A stretch of 64,000 nucleotides of DNA, from positions 1-64,000 of the forward strand of contig JBCBEC010000002.1 in NCBI GenBank assembly GCA_038528965.1. Reading direction: 5' to 3'. This document shows positions 32,033-43,000 of this stretch, one piece after another. Within the stretch, counting starts at the first letter, position 1, and the number at the start of each line of letters is the position of its first letter. Under the pieces are notes generated by a model. It was not told where the DNA came from. It saw only the letters and a list, made by a program, of their open reading frames with translations, and searched no databases. A program made the position numbers and the translations under genes. This DNA is from Lewinella sp038528965. GTDB taxonomy: Bacteria > Bacteroidota > Bacteroidia > Chitinophagales > Saprospiraceae.

Positions 32033-34236
32033 TAAGCCACCCGTTTTTTGTAATCTCGAAATTGGAATCGGAACTGGGCGCCGTCCTGATTGGAGGATTC
32101 CATTTCGCCATCGAGCTGGCGCAAGAGGCTGTTGATGAGACGGAAACCAAAAGAGCTGGCGGAAGCACTAGTGGGATCAAAACCGATACCATCGTCGTTC
32201 ACTTCCAGTTGTAATAGATTATCTACCTCGTGCAATTTGATATGGATTTGACCAGCCTGCCCTTTCGGGAAGGCGTACTTTAGGGCATTGGTGAGTAATT
32301 CGTTGATGATTAAGCCCAGTGGTATGAGGGTATCTACATCCAGGTCCAAGGGTTCAATATCGGCTTGAAAGCTGACTTGATTGGGTGAGATTTGATACGT
32401 ACTGATGAGCTCCTGGCACAATTTCTCCAGGTATTCCCGCACGTTTACGCTAGTGAGTTGCTCCTTGTTATACAGGTCCTGATGAATTAGTGCCATCGAC
32501 ATCACCCGTGACTTTCCGGCATTAATAGCCTCTTTGATTTCCCGATCCTTGGTCGTCAATCCTTGTAGCCCCAATAGACTTGATACGAGTTGCAGGTTGT
32601 TCTTTACCCGATGATGAATCTCTCGGAGTAGGGTGTCTTTTTCCTGTAAGGCTTTTTGGATGACGCCTTTCTGCTCCGCAATTTGTCGGTTACGGCGGAA
32701 GAGTAGAAGTAGAAAACCGGCCAGCATGGCTAAACCGACTAATCCCCCGGTAATAATACTCCGTTGTGATTGCAATTCGGCAGATTGTAGCTCGTCCTCC
32801 AGCTGCATCTGAGCAATCATTTGCTCCTTTTGCTCCGTTTCGTAGCGCGTATCCAACAGGTTAGCGTATTGCGTACGTCGAACATCGTAAAGAGAATCTC
32901 GCAGCACTTGAGAAGCACGCAAATAAGCTATTTCCTGATTAGTGTTTCGGGTACGCTCATAATATTCCGCACCGTATTCGTACAGCAGTTGCTTAGTGTA
33001 TAAATCATTGGTGCTTAGCGTATAGGCCATTCCTTTTTCCAGGTAAGTGGTAACATCAGCCAAGTCGCTCGTATGCAGCGCCCACTGTATCTTTTGGAGA
33101 AAGAACTGACCATAATCTGAGGACTGAGGTCGGAAATTGTCCTCTTCTAAGCTTGCTAGTACATTTCCGGCAGCGGAATAGTCCCCCTCCGCAAAGTGAA
33201 TACTAAACAGGGTCGTTTTCACCCCCGGAACAAAGTTCTCCTCGTTACCTGAGGCTTGGAAAGCACCAATGGCTTCTTCTGCCAGAGCTGTCGCTTCTTC
33301 GTATTGCCCTTGCTTGTAGGCCACAATAGCTTTATTCCGCAAGCAATTTCCTAAAGCTCGACTGGGTTTTCCTTCCGTTAATTGATAATACAAGTCGGCA
33401 TAGTAATCAGCACGTTCATAATCGCCCAGCTGAATATGTTCATAGCTGAGATGCGAATAAATTGTTGCTAGATAGGTGTCTGTCCGCGGGCCATCCAGCG
33501 CTTTGAGATAGGCTTCAATGGCCTCATCAGTACGGCCGAGGCTACTCAACAAATCAGCAATCGATAAATAGTGTAGATTCTTGTACTGAACCCCTGAGAT
33601 AGAAGCCGTTTCGTCGTATTGCCCTGCTAATTCAAAGTACCAAAAGGCAGAATCAATATTTCCTTTCTCGTGCTGTAGTTCGCCTAGCGACCGGAGGTGA
33701 CCAAAGATATTAGCAGAATCCTTGGCCATGGTGAAGTAATGCAAGGCCTGCTCGAAGTTGTACTGCGTGCCCGGTCGGAACATCATGGCCAGGGTTTCCC
33801 CCTTGGCATCATAAATGCATCCTAAACTCACGTAATCATCTTCAGCTTTGCCGATGACAATGGCGGAGTCCATTAATTCCATTGCCTGGCTTATTTGGCC
33901 TTGCTTTAAGATCTCGTAGGATTCTCTTAGCATCGCGGCGGCACGAGTATCTGGCAGGCGGTCTTCCTGCCCCCAAAGCGGTGTTATTGAACAAGTGGAT
34001 AGAACAAATAGAAAGGTAAGTAAACGCAATTTTTTCATCAATTGATGTAAATAGGATTTGTTTAGAGCTGGCTGTTCTTCGGCTAGATCTTCTTCGCCCA
34101 GCAGGACTTCGAGCTCCTGATCAAGCGCGCTTAGACTCTCGTAAATGGCACTAGCTCCTCTTTGGTAAAACCCAATAGCAGCAGGAATATATCTGATCTC
34201 GGCCTCTTGCGTACTTGATTTTTTCATGGTGTTCAT
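32032..34236 (-). CDS. TPR-containing sensor histidine kinase (HisKA_2 type)
   Basis: The protein holds 6-8 tetratricopeptide-like helical repeats (about residues 90-470 from the ATG used here). One membrane helix follows (IITGGLVGLAMLAGFLLLLF), then a coiled stretch and a HisKA_2-type phospho-acceptor (LLREIHHRVKNNLQLVSSLLGLQ), and a HATPase domain (LGLIINELLTNALKYAFP, NDDGIGFD). TPR sensors of this layout are common in Bacteroidota; the TPR part should face the periplasm. The start is uncertain. ATG 34236 gives 734 aa with a 66-residue leader before MKKLRLLTFLFVLSTCSITPLWG, whereas starting at that Met (34038) would give a normal signal peptide and 668 aa; the frame runs to 34296. Coupled to the response regulator by TAATG. 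Confidence 0.88.
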   Translation of the reverse strand: MNTMKKSSTQEAEIRYIPAAIGFYQRGASAIYESLSALDQELEVLLGEEDLAEEQPALNKSYLHQLMKKLRLLTFLFVLSTCSITPLWGQEDRLPDTRAAAMLRESYEILKQGQISQAMELMDSAIVIGKAEDDYVSLGCIYDAKGETLAMMFRPGTQYNFEQALHYFTMAKDSANIFGHLRSLGELQHEKGNIDSAFWYFELAGQYDETASISGVQYKNLHYLSIADLLSSLGRTDEAIEAYLKALDGPRTDTYLATIYSHLSYEHIQLGDYERADYYADLYYQLTEGKPSRALGNCLRNKAIVAYKQGQYEEATALAEEAIGAFQASGNEENFVPGVKTTLFSIHFAEGDYSAAGNVLASLEEDNFRPQSSDYGQFFLQKIQWALHTSDLADVTTYLEKGMAYTLSTNDLYTKQLLYEYGAEYYERTRNTNQEIAYLRASQVLRDSLYDVRRTQYANLLDTRYETEQKEQMIAQMQLEDELQSAELQSQRSIITGGLVGLAMLAGFLLLLFRRNRQIAEQKGVIQKALQEKDTLLREIHHRVKNNLQLVSSLLGLQGLTTKDREIKEAINAGKSRVMSMALIHQDLYNKEQLTSVNVREYLEKLCQELISTYQISPNQVSFQADIEPLDLDVDTLIPLGLIINELLTNALKYAFPKGQAGQIHIKLHEVDNLLQLEVNDDGIGFDPTSASASSFGFRLINSLLRQLDGEMESSNQDGAQFRFQFRDYKKRVA

Positions 34237-34388
34237 CTTATCGGTACTACAGAAGCCAAAGGAAAGTAAGAAAAATACGGGTTTCGCCACCCACATGGGT
34301 GATAATTGCGAGAAATGAGGACGGGAAGGGGGGATTTGTGGTGCTTTACAGGGGAGAGTAGGAGGGGAGGAAAGGACAAGTGTTTGTT

Positions 34389-34421
34389 AGTTCTCGGAGA
34401 ACTTCGAGTTCTCCAAGAACT
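34389..34421 (-). terminator. 15-bp hairpin after the SnoaL-like gene
   Basis: AGTTCTCGGAGAACT (34389-34403) pairs with AGTTCTCCAAGAACT (34407-34421) across a TCG loop with one mismatch. It starts 15 bp beyond the stop codon of the minus-strand SnoaL-like gene. A run of As and Cs rather than Us follows on the minus strand, so termination efficiency is uncertain. Confidence 0.55.
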
Positions 34422-34435
34422 TTAACTAAGGGATT

Positions 34436-34798
34436 TTATCCCATGGAATAGAAAAATCGTTCTGCGATGACCTTGCCATCCTTAACCTCGTATACGCACA
34501 TCTCTTCGGCTATCTCGTGCACGCCATCCTTGCGAGTCACGTCGATACGCATACCAACACTAAAGAAGTTTCCAAATACGAGGGGATCTGAGATCACAAT
34601 TTCGTGAACCGTCTCCCAATTAGCAGCGTGAGCCTCACCTTTAGCAATCAGGGTGGCGACACCTTCGGTTATGCGATCGGGTACGCCTTCCATCTCGTAG
34701 GCTTTGGCATCCGAGGCAAAGAGTTCGCGGTAGGCATCGTTCCAGTTGCCGGCGCGGCAAATTTCCACTAGGCGGTTTGCAATTGCTTCAATGGTCAT
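34436..34798 (-). CDS. SnoaL-like / NTF2-fold small protein
   Basis: The 120-aa protein begins MTIEAIANRLVEICRAGNWNDAYRELFASDAKAYE, a typical opening of the SnoaL-like NTF2 fold. It ends EEMCVYEVKDGKVIAERFFYS, the family's last two strands. Such proteins form small alpha+beta cone dimers; some are isomerases or hydrolases, many have no known reaction. I used the ATG at 34798: an upstream extension to 34885 (LKIKCFILATLKQQ...) looks non-coding. It is a single gene with its own hairpin downstream. Confidence 0.75.
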   Translation of the reverse strand: MTIEAIANRLVEICRAGNWNDAYRELFASDAKAYEMEGVPDRITEGVATLIAKGEAHAANWETVHEIVISDPLVFGNFFSVGMRIDVTRKDGVHEIAEEMCVYEVKDGKVIAERFFYSMG

Positions 34799-35353
34799 AG
34801 ACAGGGTGATTTTTGATTGGTTTGGAAATAACAACAGTTGTTGTTTTAGAGTCGCTAAAATAAAACATTTAATTTTTAAAAGCAATAGATACTAAACATT
34901 AATTGCATTTTCATGCGATTAAGGCCCCTCCTCTGCAGCCCTCTGCTCAAGGTTCTTATTAAGCAGAATTCGATTACCGCAGTGCCGATACGTCATTGAT
35001 CTTTTATGATGAGGGGGGAAATACTATAAAACCTGGGTGGTGAAACGTATTTTTTTTGTGACAAGAATGTGTTTTTTACAAATGTGTAAACAATTGATAT
35101 AAAATATTTTTTCGCATTATATTTCCCCACATTCGAAAGCAAGACTAATTTCAGCTTGCGTTCAATGCAGAAAGTGACCCCAAAATATCAGAACAAGAGC
35201 GGCACTTTTTACGTATAAAAGCAATAAGATCCAACTTGAACCTTTCCTGACAATATTCTTCATTGAACTTGCCAAGGCAACTAGTTGGTGTCTATCCACA
35301 ACAATCCAACATTCTGCCAATTCAAAGGAACACTATGAAAACATTGTGGCACA
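34799..35353. other. Intergenic region upstream of the large receptor-L gene
   Basis: This 555-bp stretch carries no convincing gene. Positions 35048-35125 are very AT-rich and include a TTTACA/TGTAAA palindrome, which makes them the likely promoter zone of the plus-strand gene at 35354. A short reading frame from ATG 35335 overlaps that gene's start in another frame (29 codons). It could be a leader peptide but has no support beyond position. Confidence 0.4.
35075..35090. promoter_or_regulatory. Possible operator TTTACA-N4-TGTAAA
   Basis: A perfect 6-bp inverted repeat across AATG lies in the AT-rich zone about 265 bp before the start of the 1337-aa receptor-L gene. Its size and symmetry fit a dimeric regulator site. 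No matching site elsewhere was noticed. Confidence 0.3.
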
Positions 35354-38300
35354 ATGAAGTATTTGTGGAATCTTCTGCTTTTTACCTTTCTATTTTCAAA
35401 TCTGTATGCACAATGTCCGCCTGAGGGCACCGAAGTCAAGCTTACCAGTCAAGCCGAGGTAGATGAATTTGTTGCTCAGTACAAGGACTGCACATCATTA
35501 GAAGGAAGTCTGATCATAGGTGCAACTTACGCAAACGATGCTGCATCTGATATTACCGATATTTCCGGCCTAAGTGTCTTGTCCTCAGTAGGGGAAAGCC
35601 TTACTGTGGGAAACAACCCGAAACTGGCCTCTCTGCATGGCTTGCGGGGACTCCAATCCATCGGTATAAAACTAAATGTCTTTGGAAATGACGCCCTAAA
35701 CTCCCTGCGTGGTTTAGACAACATCACTTCAATAGGGGAGAACGTAATGATCTACAATAATTCCCAACTCACTGCTTGCGCTGTCGAAAGCGTTTGCAAT
35801 CGCTTTGCCATGTCGGGAGTCACCAATATTTTCTTTGAAAATGGGGAAGGATGTGATGTAGAGTCAATCAAGACCAACTGCGCCAACTGCCCAATTGGCG
35901 ATGTAGTTCTCCGTACGCAGGCCGAGGTGGATCAATTCGGAAGAGACTTCCCCAACTGTACGGCTATATTTGGTAATCTGACTATTGGGCTGGAGCGCCT
36001 CTCAGAAGGTAATCCTAGAATCAACGGCAGTGGAATAGAAAACCTCGACGCGTTGAGCGGATTAACCACCGTAGTGGACAGCCTTAAGGTATGGGGAAAC
36101 AACGAGTTGACGGCTTTGACCGGGCTAGATAGCCTAATTTCCGTTGGAGGCCAGCTGAGTATCAGATTCAACAGTCCTAATCTAAAATCCTTAGCTGGTT
36201 TGGAGAACATAGGCTTTATTGGAGATGGCTTAGTAGTGGAGGGCAACCTGGGATTAAGGGCGCTAAACATGGATAAGCTCACCTCAATTGGTGGCCAACT
36301 CAGTGTCTATATCTGGGGCGGTTTCGGAGATTCCAATAATTACTCCTCATTGAATGGATTGCGTAACCTGACAAGCACGGAGGGTTCGGTAATCATTGGA
36401 AATTCCGAAGGGCTGAACTCCTTGAATGAACTGAGTAAACTCACGTCCATTGGCGGAGATTTTTCCCTTCAACATTTGACTAGCCTAACGGATTTAAATG
36501 GGCTAAATAATCTTAAGTCCGTAGGAGGAGAACTATGGTTGGAATGCAATCCATCTCTGACCGACTTGGATGCATTAGATAATCTACGCTCCGTTCAGGG
36601 CGACTTTAGGTTGACTGATAATGGCGTTACTACGCTTGGCGGATTCGAAGGACTGACACGCATAGGTGGCAGCCTGTATATTAAGGGTACTTATAATGGT
36701 GCCCAACCCAATTGTGGTGATGGACTGGTCTCCTTTACCGGCTTAAATAACCTCACATCTATTAGTGGTGGTCTAGAGTTTAATTTGATGACGCTAAACA
36801 CGTTAAGTGGCTTAACTAAGCTCCGGTCAATAGGTGGTGATCTGCTGATTTCTAATACTGCCTTGACCAATTTAGCGGCTTTCGCAAATCTTGAGACCCT
36901 TGGCGGTAGCATCCGGTTTACCGCTAACGAAGCCCTTACTCAATTGGGTAGCTTTGCGAAGATAACGACGGTTCCGGGCGACATTGAAATTGTTTCCAAC
37001 CCAGCCTTGAGAGAGTTAAAGGGCTTTGAACGCCTTGAATCAACGGGGAGGGACCTGATCATTAAAGGAAACGCCGCCTTAGCTGATGTAAGTGGCCTAA
37101 GGGCCTTAAGAATAGTCAGCAGAGATTTTATTGTGTCGCAAAATCAGCGCCTGGGTTCACTAGATGGCTTGGAAGGTCTTAACACAATCAACCGAAAGCT
37201 TGCGATCAAGAATAATAGTGCCTTGACTAATTTAGATGCCTTAAGTGGACTTGATGTTTCCACCATGGGAGCTTTGGAAATATCGGGAAATAAGGAATTA
37301 TCTTCCTGTACCACCAAAATAATTTGTGACTACCTCGACCGGGAAAATAGAATAGCTCAAATTCAAGATAATGGTGCTCGCTGTAATAGTGTTGAAGACG
37401 TAGCAGAGCACTGTGGGTGCCCACAGTACGATGTACTGCTTACTACCCAGAAGGAGGTAGACGAGTTCACCAAACTCTACCCCAACTGCGAAAAAATCAT
37501 TGCTAATGTAGAAATTGGCGTGAGTAGCCTCAGTGATCCTCCATCTGATATTGTCAATATTAGTGGCTTGGGGAGTATAAAATCCATCGAAGGAGATCTG
37601 GTCATTTTTCGCAATAAAGACCTGTCCTCGCTGCAGGGATTGGATAGATTAGAAACGGTAGGAGGACTACTTAATATTGAGCAGAACCCTGATTTAGGAT
37701 CCATGAAAGGGCTCAACAGTCTGGCCTCCATTGGTGGAGTGCTTGATATCCGCAACAACTTTGCTTTGAGCTCGCTGCAAGGGTTAGAAAACCTTTCTTC
37801 CATTGGCGGTAAACTCGAGATCAAAGAGAACAAATCCCTGACTTCCATTAGTGGTCTGGAAAAGTTGGACGCCTCATCCATTATAGCCCTCGAAATTAGG
37901 GGCAACTCTCAGCTATCTCAATGTACCATTGTATCCGTCTGTGATTTTCTACAAATACCGGATAAGAGTGTGGTTGCTGATAGAAATGGTGAGGATTGTG
38001 AGACGATCCAAGATGTGAAACTCTCTTGTGATGCCTGTCCCACGATTCCGAATGTGGTCCTTTCTAGCCAGGAAGAAATGGATGATTACGCTCGGAGTTA
38101 TGCGAATTGTTCCCGTATCGAGGGTACACTTGAAATAAATGGGAGCGTCAAAGATATTTCTGTATTGAGCAAGCTTCGCTCCATAGGGGGGAGCCTTCTC
38201 ATCTCCAATACCGAGATGACCGATATAGCCGGATTAGCTGAACTACAGTCCATTGGAGGTGACCTGAAAATTGTCAATAATGAGCTAACTCGTCTAAGCG

Positions 38301-39367
38301 GATTTGCAGCACTTGAATCAATCGGAGGACAGCTTTACATTAGCGCAGAAAATCAAAGTGACGATCCCAATAGCAATGGCGGATTGGTCAGCGTGAGTGG
38401 TTTCAATAAAGTAACTGCTGTAGGCGGAGATGTAGAGCTCAATTTAAGTTCCCTGGTCGATATATCAGGCTTGGGGAATATTCGGGCTATAGGGGGTGAT
38501 CTTATACTTTCTAATACCGCATTAAGTACGCTCAGTGCCTTCGATAAGCTTGAATCGCTTGGAAAAGGATTGAAACTTAATGCAAACCGAGCGCTATCTG
38601 AGTTGAGTAAATTCAAAGGAATTACGGCCATTCCCGGTGATCTGCAAATTATCGCTAACCCAGCCTTGAAAAATTTAGAGAACCTAAAGCAAATCAGGTC
38701 TATTGGCGGAGATTTACGGATCAAAGGAAATACGACCTTAGCCAATTTGAGTGGCTTGGATAATCTCGGCTACATCAGTGGAAACCTTGAGATTGCCAAC
38801 AATCCTTTGACGAAATTGAATGAATTAAGTAAGCTTAAGTCGGTTGGTAACAATTTTAAGCTAACCGAGAATGTAGTTTTGAGTGACCTGGGCGGTTTGA
38901 ATAGTCTGACTACCATCGGTGGAAGCCTGTGGATCATCGCCAGTAATTTGACTGAACTGGATGAGTTGTCAGGTCTACAATCGCTTGGCGGTGCACTTTT
39001 CATTCAGAACAACGGTAGATTGAACAACCTAGATGGATTGGCCAACATCAGTGCAATTGGCGGTGATTTTAGAGTTGTGGACAATGCTTTGACCGACTTT
39101 AGTAGCTTCACATCGCTGGAATCAATTGGTGGATTACTCCAGATCAAGAATAATAAGCAACTAGCATCGCTCAACGGCTTATATCGGCTAGAGGTTTCCT
39201 CTATTTCCATGCTAGAAGTTTCGGGTAATACCGCACTGGCAGACTGTGCTATTGAGATCCTTTGTAACTTTCTTAAAATCGAGGATAGGACGGCGATTAT
39301 ATCCGGAAATGGTGAAAGCTGTTCTTCTATGGAGGAACTCAGTAGATCTTGCGAGGATATGAACTAA
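35354..39367 (+). CDS. Giant receptor-L-domain secreted protein without T9SS tail
   Basis: The 1337-aa protein has a signal peptide (MKYLWNLLLFTFLFSNLYAQ) and four solenoid blocks. Each opens with a cysteine cap of the form CP..V.L.SQ.EVDEF...Y.NC..I.G.L.IG (near residues 21, 178, 688 and 894) and closes with a cysteine pair such as CTIVSVCDFL. In between are ~22-24-residue turns (GLDNLTSIGGDLxIxNN). Blocks alternate short-long-short-long, and the second and fourth share long matching stretches (for example IKGNAALADVSGL and IKGNTTLANLSGL), so a short+long unit seems to have been duplicated. Unlike the other exported proteins here it ends CEDMN with no sorting domain. It may stay periplasmic, be held by a partner, or be truncated. 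Function is probably binding. Confidence 0.87.
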   Translation: MKYLWNLLLFTFLFSNLYAQCPPEGTEVKLTSQAEVDEFVAQYKDCTSLEGSLIIGATYANDAASDITDISGLSVLSSVGESLTVGNNPKLASLHGLRGLQSIGIKLNVFGNDALNSLRGLDNITSIGENVMIYNNSQLTACAVESVCNRFAMSGVTNIFFENGEGCDVESIKTNCANCPIGDVVLRTQAEVDQFGRDFPNCTAIFGNLTIGLERLSEGNPRINGSGIENLDALSGLTTVVDSLKVWGNNELTALTGLDSLISVGGQLSIRFNSPNLKSLAGLENIGFIGDGLVVEGNLGLRALNMDKLTSIGGQLSVYIWGGFGDSNNYSSLNGLRNLTSTEGSVIIGNSEGLNSLNELSKLTSIGGDFSLQHLTSLTDLNGLNNLKSVGGELWLECNPSLTDLDALDNLRSVQGDFRLTDNGVTTLGGFEGLTRIGGSLYIKGTYNGAQPNCGDGLVSFTGLNNLTSISGGLEFNLMTLNTLSGLTKLRSIGGDLLISNTALTNLAAFANLETLGGSIRFTANEALTQLGSFAKITTVPGDIEIVSNPALRELKGFERLESTGRDLIIKGNAALADVSGLRALRIVSRDFIVSQNQRLGSLDGLEGLNTINRKLAIKNNSALTNLDALSGLDVSTMGALEISGNKELSSCTTKIICDYLDRENRIAQIQDNGARCNSVEDVAEHCGCPQYDVLLTTQKEVDEFTKLYPNCEKIIANVEIGVSSLSDPPSDIVNISGLGSIKSIEGDLVIFRNKDLSSLQGLDRLETVGGLLNIEQNPDLGSMKGLNSLASIGGVLDIRNNFALSSLQGLENLSSIGGKLEIKENKSLTSISGLEKLDASSIIALEIRGNSQLSQCTIVSVCDFLQIPDKSVVADRNGEDCETIQDVKLSCDACPTIPNVVLSSQEEMDDYARSYANCSRIEGTLEINGSVKDISVLSKLRSIGGSLLISNTEMTDIAGLAELQSIGGDLKIVNNELTRLSGFAALESIGGQLYISAENQSDDPNSNGGLVSVSGFNKVTAVGGDVELNLSSLVDISGLGNIRAIGGDLILSNTALSTLSAFDKLESLGKGLKLNANRALSELSKFKGITAIPGDLQIIANPALKNLENLKQIRSIGGDLRIKGNTTLANLSGLDNLGYISGNLEIANNPLTKLNELSKLKSVGNNFKLTENVVLSDLGGLNSLTTIGGSLWIIASNLTELDELSGLQSLGGALFIQNNGRLNNLDGLANISAIGGDFRVVDNALTDFSSFTSLESIGGLLQIKNNKQLASLNGLYRLEVSSISMLEVSGNTALADCAIEILCNFLKIEDRTAIISGNGESCSSMEELSRSCEDMN

Positions 39368-39442
39368 TAAAGACTGGGCCTCCACACACCGCACTTGCAA
39401 TGTGGCTTTTACTTTCCTTTGAGAGGGTGGGGGAGTCCTAAT

Positions 39443-39473
39443 GCAAAAAGGCCGGAGCGAATGCCCCGGCCTC
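39443..39473 (-). terminator. Rho-independent terminator (minus strand)
   Basis: AGGCCGG (39449-39455) pairs with CCGGCCT (39466-39472). Read on the minus strand the stem is followed by TTTTT, the classic intrinsic terminator form. It lies 30 bp beyond the stop of the small secreted protein at 39503-39940. Confidence 0.8.
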
Positions 39474-39502
39474 TAAACTGTTGTGTTTAAAATATATCGT
39501 CT

Positions 39503-39940
39503 CTAGCGACGGCCCCACAGTTCCACGCGACCCCGACGGCGCGCGCGGTTCTTGGTGTCGTACCAGAAGACAACTTTAGTAATCACCCGACGATTACCTG
39601 GAAAGTCTAAATTACGTGTTACTTGTCCGGCGCGCAGATCGCCACCCGCAAAACGGAAAGATTCCGTAGAACCGTTGGCAAAGTGAACTACGCAGCGGTG
39701 GATATTAATCGGCGCTAGCTCCGCTTTCAAGCGAATGGAGGTGAAGGTACCTTCACGTGCGGTCACTAGAATTTCATCACGGTCTAAACCGTAATTGACG
39801 CGACGTTGGCCCAATTTTTCCCAACGGGGAGGCATCTGAAGCGATTCGGCAAGATCAGCGGAATAAGCGTGTGCTTGCACTGGTGTAGCAAAGGCGAGGG
39901 CTAGGACGATGAACAGGCTTTGAAAGAAATAGGATTTCAT
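39503..39940 (-). CDS. Small secreted protein, DUF2541-like
   Basis: The 145-aa protein has a signal peptide (MKSYFFQSLFIVLALAFATPVQAHA) and a compact beta-rich domain: WEKLGQRRVNYGLDRDEILV, EGTFTSIRLKAELAPINIHR, and FPGNRRVITKVVFWYDTKN. This pattern is familiar from DUF2541-type proteins, whose function is not known. The C-terminus is very basic (NRARRRGRVELWGRR). It is a single gene with a strong terminator. A periplasmic or outer-membrane-associated location is likely. Confidence 0.7.
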   Translation of the reverse strand: MKSYFFQSLFIVLALAFATPVQAHAYSADLAESLQMPPRWEKLGQRRVNYGLDRDEILVTAREGTFTSIRLKAELAPINIHRCVVHFANGSTESFRFAGGDLRAGQVTRNLDFPGNRRVITKVVFWYDTKNRARRRGRVELWGRR

Positions 39941-40084
39941 GTTCTCAGTAAAGTTTGGTTGAATGAATTTGCCTTTTTGACTGCGGGAATAGCCAGGCGT
40001 TTAATAAGAAAATACTAAGGGAATGTTAGGATTCTCTTAAACTTCTCTTTACGAAAGTAAGCATTAGCGGGTAGGAGAGGAGGG

Positions 40085-43000
40085 CTACTCCTCGATGGGT
40101 TCTTCCGGGCGAATAGGTAAAGTGATCTCAAAGCGGGTTCCTTTGCCTACGGTGCTGTTAACCGCAATTTTTCCGCCGTGGCTTTCCACTATACCGTAGG
40201 AAATGGATAGACCCAGCCCTGTTCCGTCACCAACCTCTTTGGTGGTGTAAAAGGGTTCAAAGATCCTTCTTAACACCCCTTCACTCATGCCTTGCCCATT
40301 GTCAGCAATCGTGATCTTCACATTATCAGCGCCCTCTGCTTGCGTGGACAGGGTGATCTCTCCATTACCAGAGATAGCCTGAATACTATTGCTGATCATG
40401 TTGACAAAGACTTGGTTCAGTTCACCGGGAAAGCCCATTATTTCCGGGAGGCTGGCGTAATTTTTACTTAGCTTGATGCGGTCCTTGTATTCACTATGGA
40501 GGATGGATACCGCCGAATCGATGGGGTCGTGGATATTAAACAGCTCCATCTTGGGTTTGTCCTTGTAGGAAAGATAGCGCAAGCTCCTGATAATATCGGA
40601 AGTCCGCTGGGTCCCTTTTTTAATACTATTGATGAGTTTATTAATTTCTTCGTTGAGGTAGGCTATATCCACTTCGTCTCGCAGCTGAATGATTTCTGCT
40701 ACTTTTTCCTGCGCGTCAAGTGCGTTTAGCGAGAGGATAGCCTGAAATATCCGTTGTAAGTCCTGGATATCCATGGCCAGTGCATCCGTGCAATTACTGA
40801 TGTAGTTAATGGGGTTATTGATCTCATGCGCAATCCCAGCCGTGAATTGACCGATGGTAGCCATTTTTTCCTGTTCAATCAATTGATTTTGGGTTGATTT
40901 CAATTGACACAAGGTTTCCTCTAACGAAGCTTTCTGCGAAGCAATGATCAGGGTGCGCTCCTTGACTTTCTTTTCTAAATTCTCCTGGTGACGAAGCAAT
41001 GACCGGAGCCGGTACTGGTAGAAAGCGTAAATAAACCCAAGTGCCAACAAGATCGTCATAATCCTAAACCACCAGGTCTCCCAATAGGCGTGCTTAACGT
41101 GAATATTTAGGTGATTAATTTCGTCCGGGCTTGATTCACCGTAGGTACTAGTCTTGACTTCAAAACGATATTTGCCGGGCGGAACGTTGGTGTAAACCGC
41201 TTGGTTGAGCTGATCGGCAAAATTCCAGTTCTGCTCAAAAGGCCAAAGGCGGTAGGCGTAGCGATTCTTGACCTGCTTATTGAAATTAAGGGCATTAAAC
41301 TCGATGGAAAACACCCGCTCATCGTAGTCAAGCGCAATATCGGGTGAAGTAATAATATTAGCTCTTAGTGGTCCTTCTTCACTGATGCTTACATCTTCAA
41401 AATGTATCCTAAAATTGGTAAATACGATATCCTGGCGCACATCTTGGGCAGCTACATTTTGGGGCGAAAAGCGGGTAAGACCATTGATTCCGCCAAAGTA
41501 GATATTGCCCTGCTTATCCAGCATGCTGGCCCCTTGGTTGAATTCATTACTCTGCAGGCCATCTACATCGTAAAAGTTGATGAATCGCTCCGCCTCTGGT
41601 ACAAACTTAGATATGCCGTTATTGGTACTCACCCACAATTGATCGCCTTCAAACTCGATTGCGTACACCCGATTATTTGGGAGGCCGTCCGCCACCGTGT
41701 AGTGCGTGTACTGTAGACTACCATCTTCCAGGTACTGCATTTTATTCAAGCCATAATCGGTACCAATCCAGAAGGTGTTTTCTGGGCCTTCCCGAATAAC
41801 TCGTACATGATTATTACTGAGTGTGTTATAGTCGTTGGGTTGATGGTAGATTCTTTTGAAGTGATCGCCCTCCATTAGGTTGAGGCCGTTACTGGTACCT
41901 ACCCAAAGACGATTCTGGGAATCTCGGTAAATAGCCCGCACGCGATCACTTGATAGGGTAGTGGTATCATTTTCCTGATATTGGTAGCGCACTACCGTTT
42001 GGGTCCGATTATCGAAATAGTTTAAACCGTCGCTGGTAGTGCCTACCCAAACACCCGTTTCCTCTACCACTAGGCAACGAATACTATTGGACGAAAGGGA
42101 ATTGGAGGAGGCATTGTCCGCTTGCCAGGAGGTAAATTCGTAGTTACCATCGGGCCCCAAAGTCATTTTGTTGAGCCCGTAGGACGTGCCCAGCCATAAT
42201 GCATCGGCAAAAGGATCGGCCTTGATCGTCCAGACTCTATTGTGCGAGAGACTCTTAGAGTCAGTGGGCTCATTAAAAAGGCGTAGGACGGAATAATCCG
42301 CTACATCCAGGCGGTTGAGCCCTTCGGAGGTACCCACCCAGATAAAACCATCCGTATCTTCTTCGACGGACCAAACTGCATTATTACTCAAGCTGTAACC
42401 GACACCCAGTTGGTTGTGTACATGCTCAAATGCTTTGCGTGAAGGGTGTACAATACTAATACCCGATTCTGCCGAGCCTAACCAAATTCGACCATCGGGT
42501 TCTTCGTATACACTGATGAGGAAGTTACTGGAAATCGACTTTGGATTATTGGAATTGTACTTATAGGCTTGCGCCGTAAAAGTCTGGGTGTTAAATAGAT
42601 TTAGGCCCTTATCGGTAGCTAACCATAGGTTACCATCAGGGCGAATTTCTATATCCCAGATTACATTACTGGAAATACTGCTTTCCTGTTCGGGGTGATG
42701 GGTAAAACTTACCAGTTCTTGTTCTTTACCATAAAATGCGTACAAGCCACCTTCATCGGTCCCCATCCAGATGATGTTGTTCTGCCCCCGTACCAACTTT
42801 AGTGTCTGTAGAGCGGGGCGCTGCGAGAGCTTGCTAAACTCGAAGGTACTGGTGTTGAATAGGTAAAGCGACTTTGATCCAAAAGCTAGCAGCAGATGCT
42901 GCTCATCGAAAGCAACGATATTGTTCAGAGGCTCCCGAAGATCCTTATGCAAATGGGGGATGAATTGGTCGCTCTTTTCATCATAGCGTAGTAAATAACG

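Noticed and set aside
29878..34296. TIR gene plus two-component pair as a defence island
   Set aside because: No nuclease, helicase, ATPase or other known defence partner is adjacent; only the TIR domain hints at it.
35335..35424. 29-codon upstream reading frame overlapping the receptor-L start
   Set aside because: Only position supports it; the peptide has no recognisable leader features.
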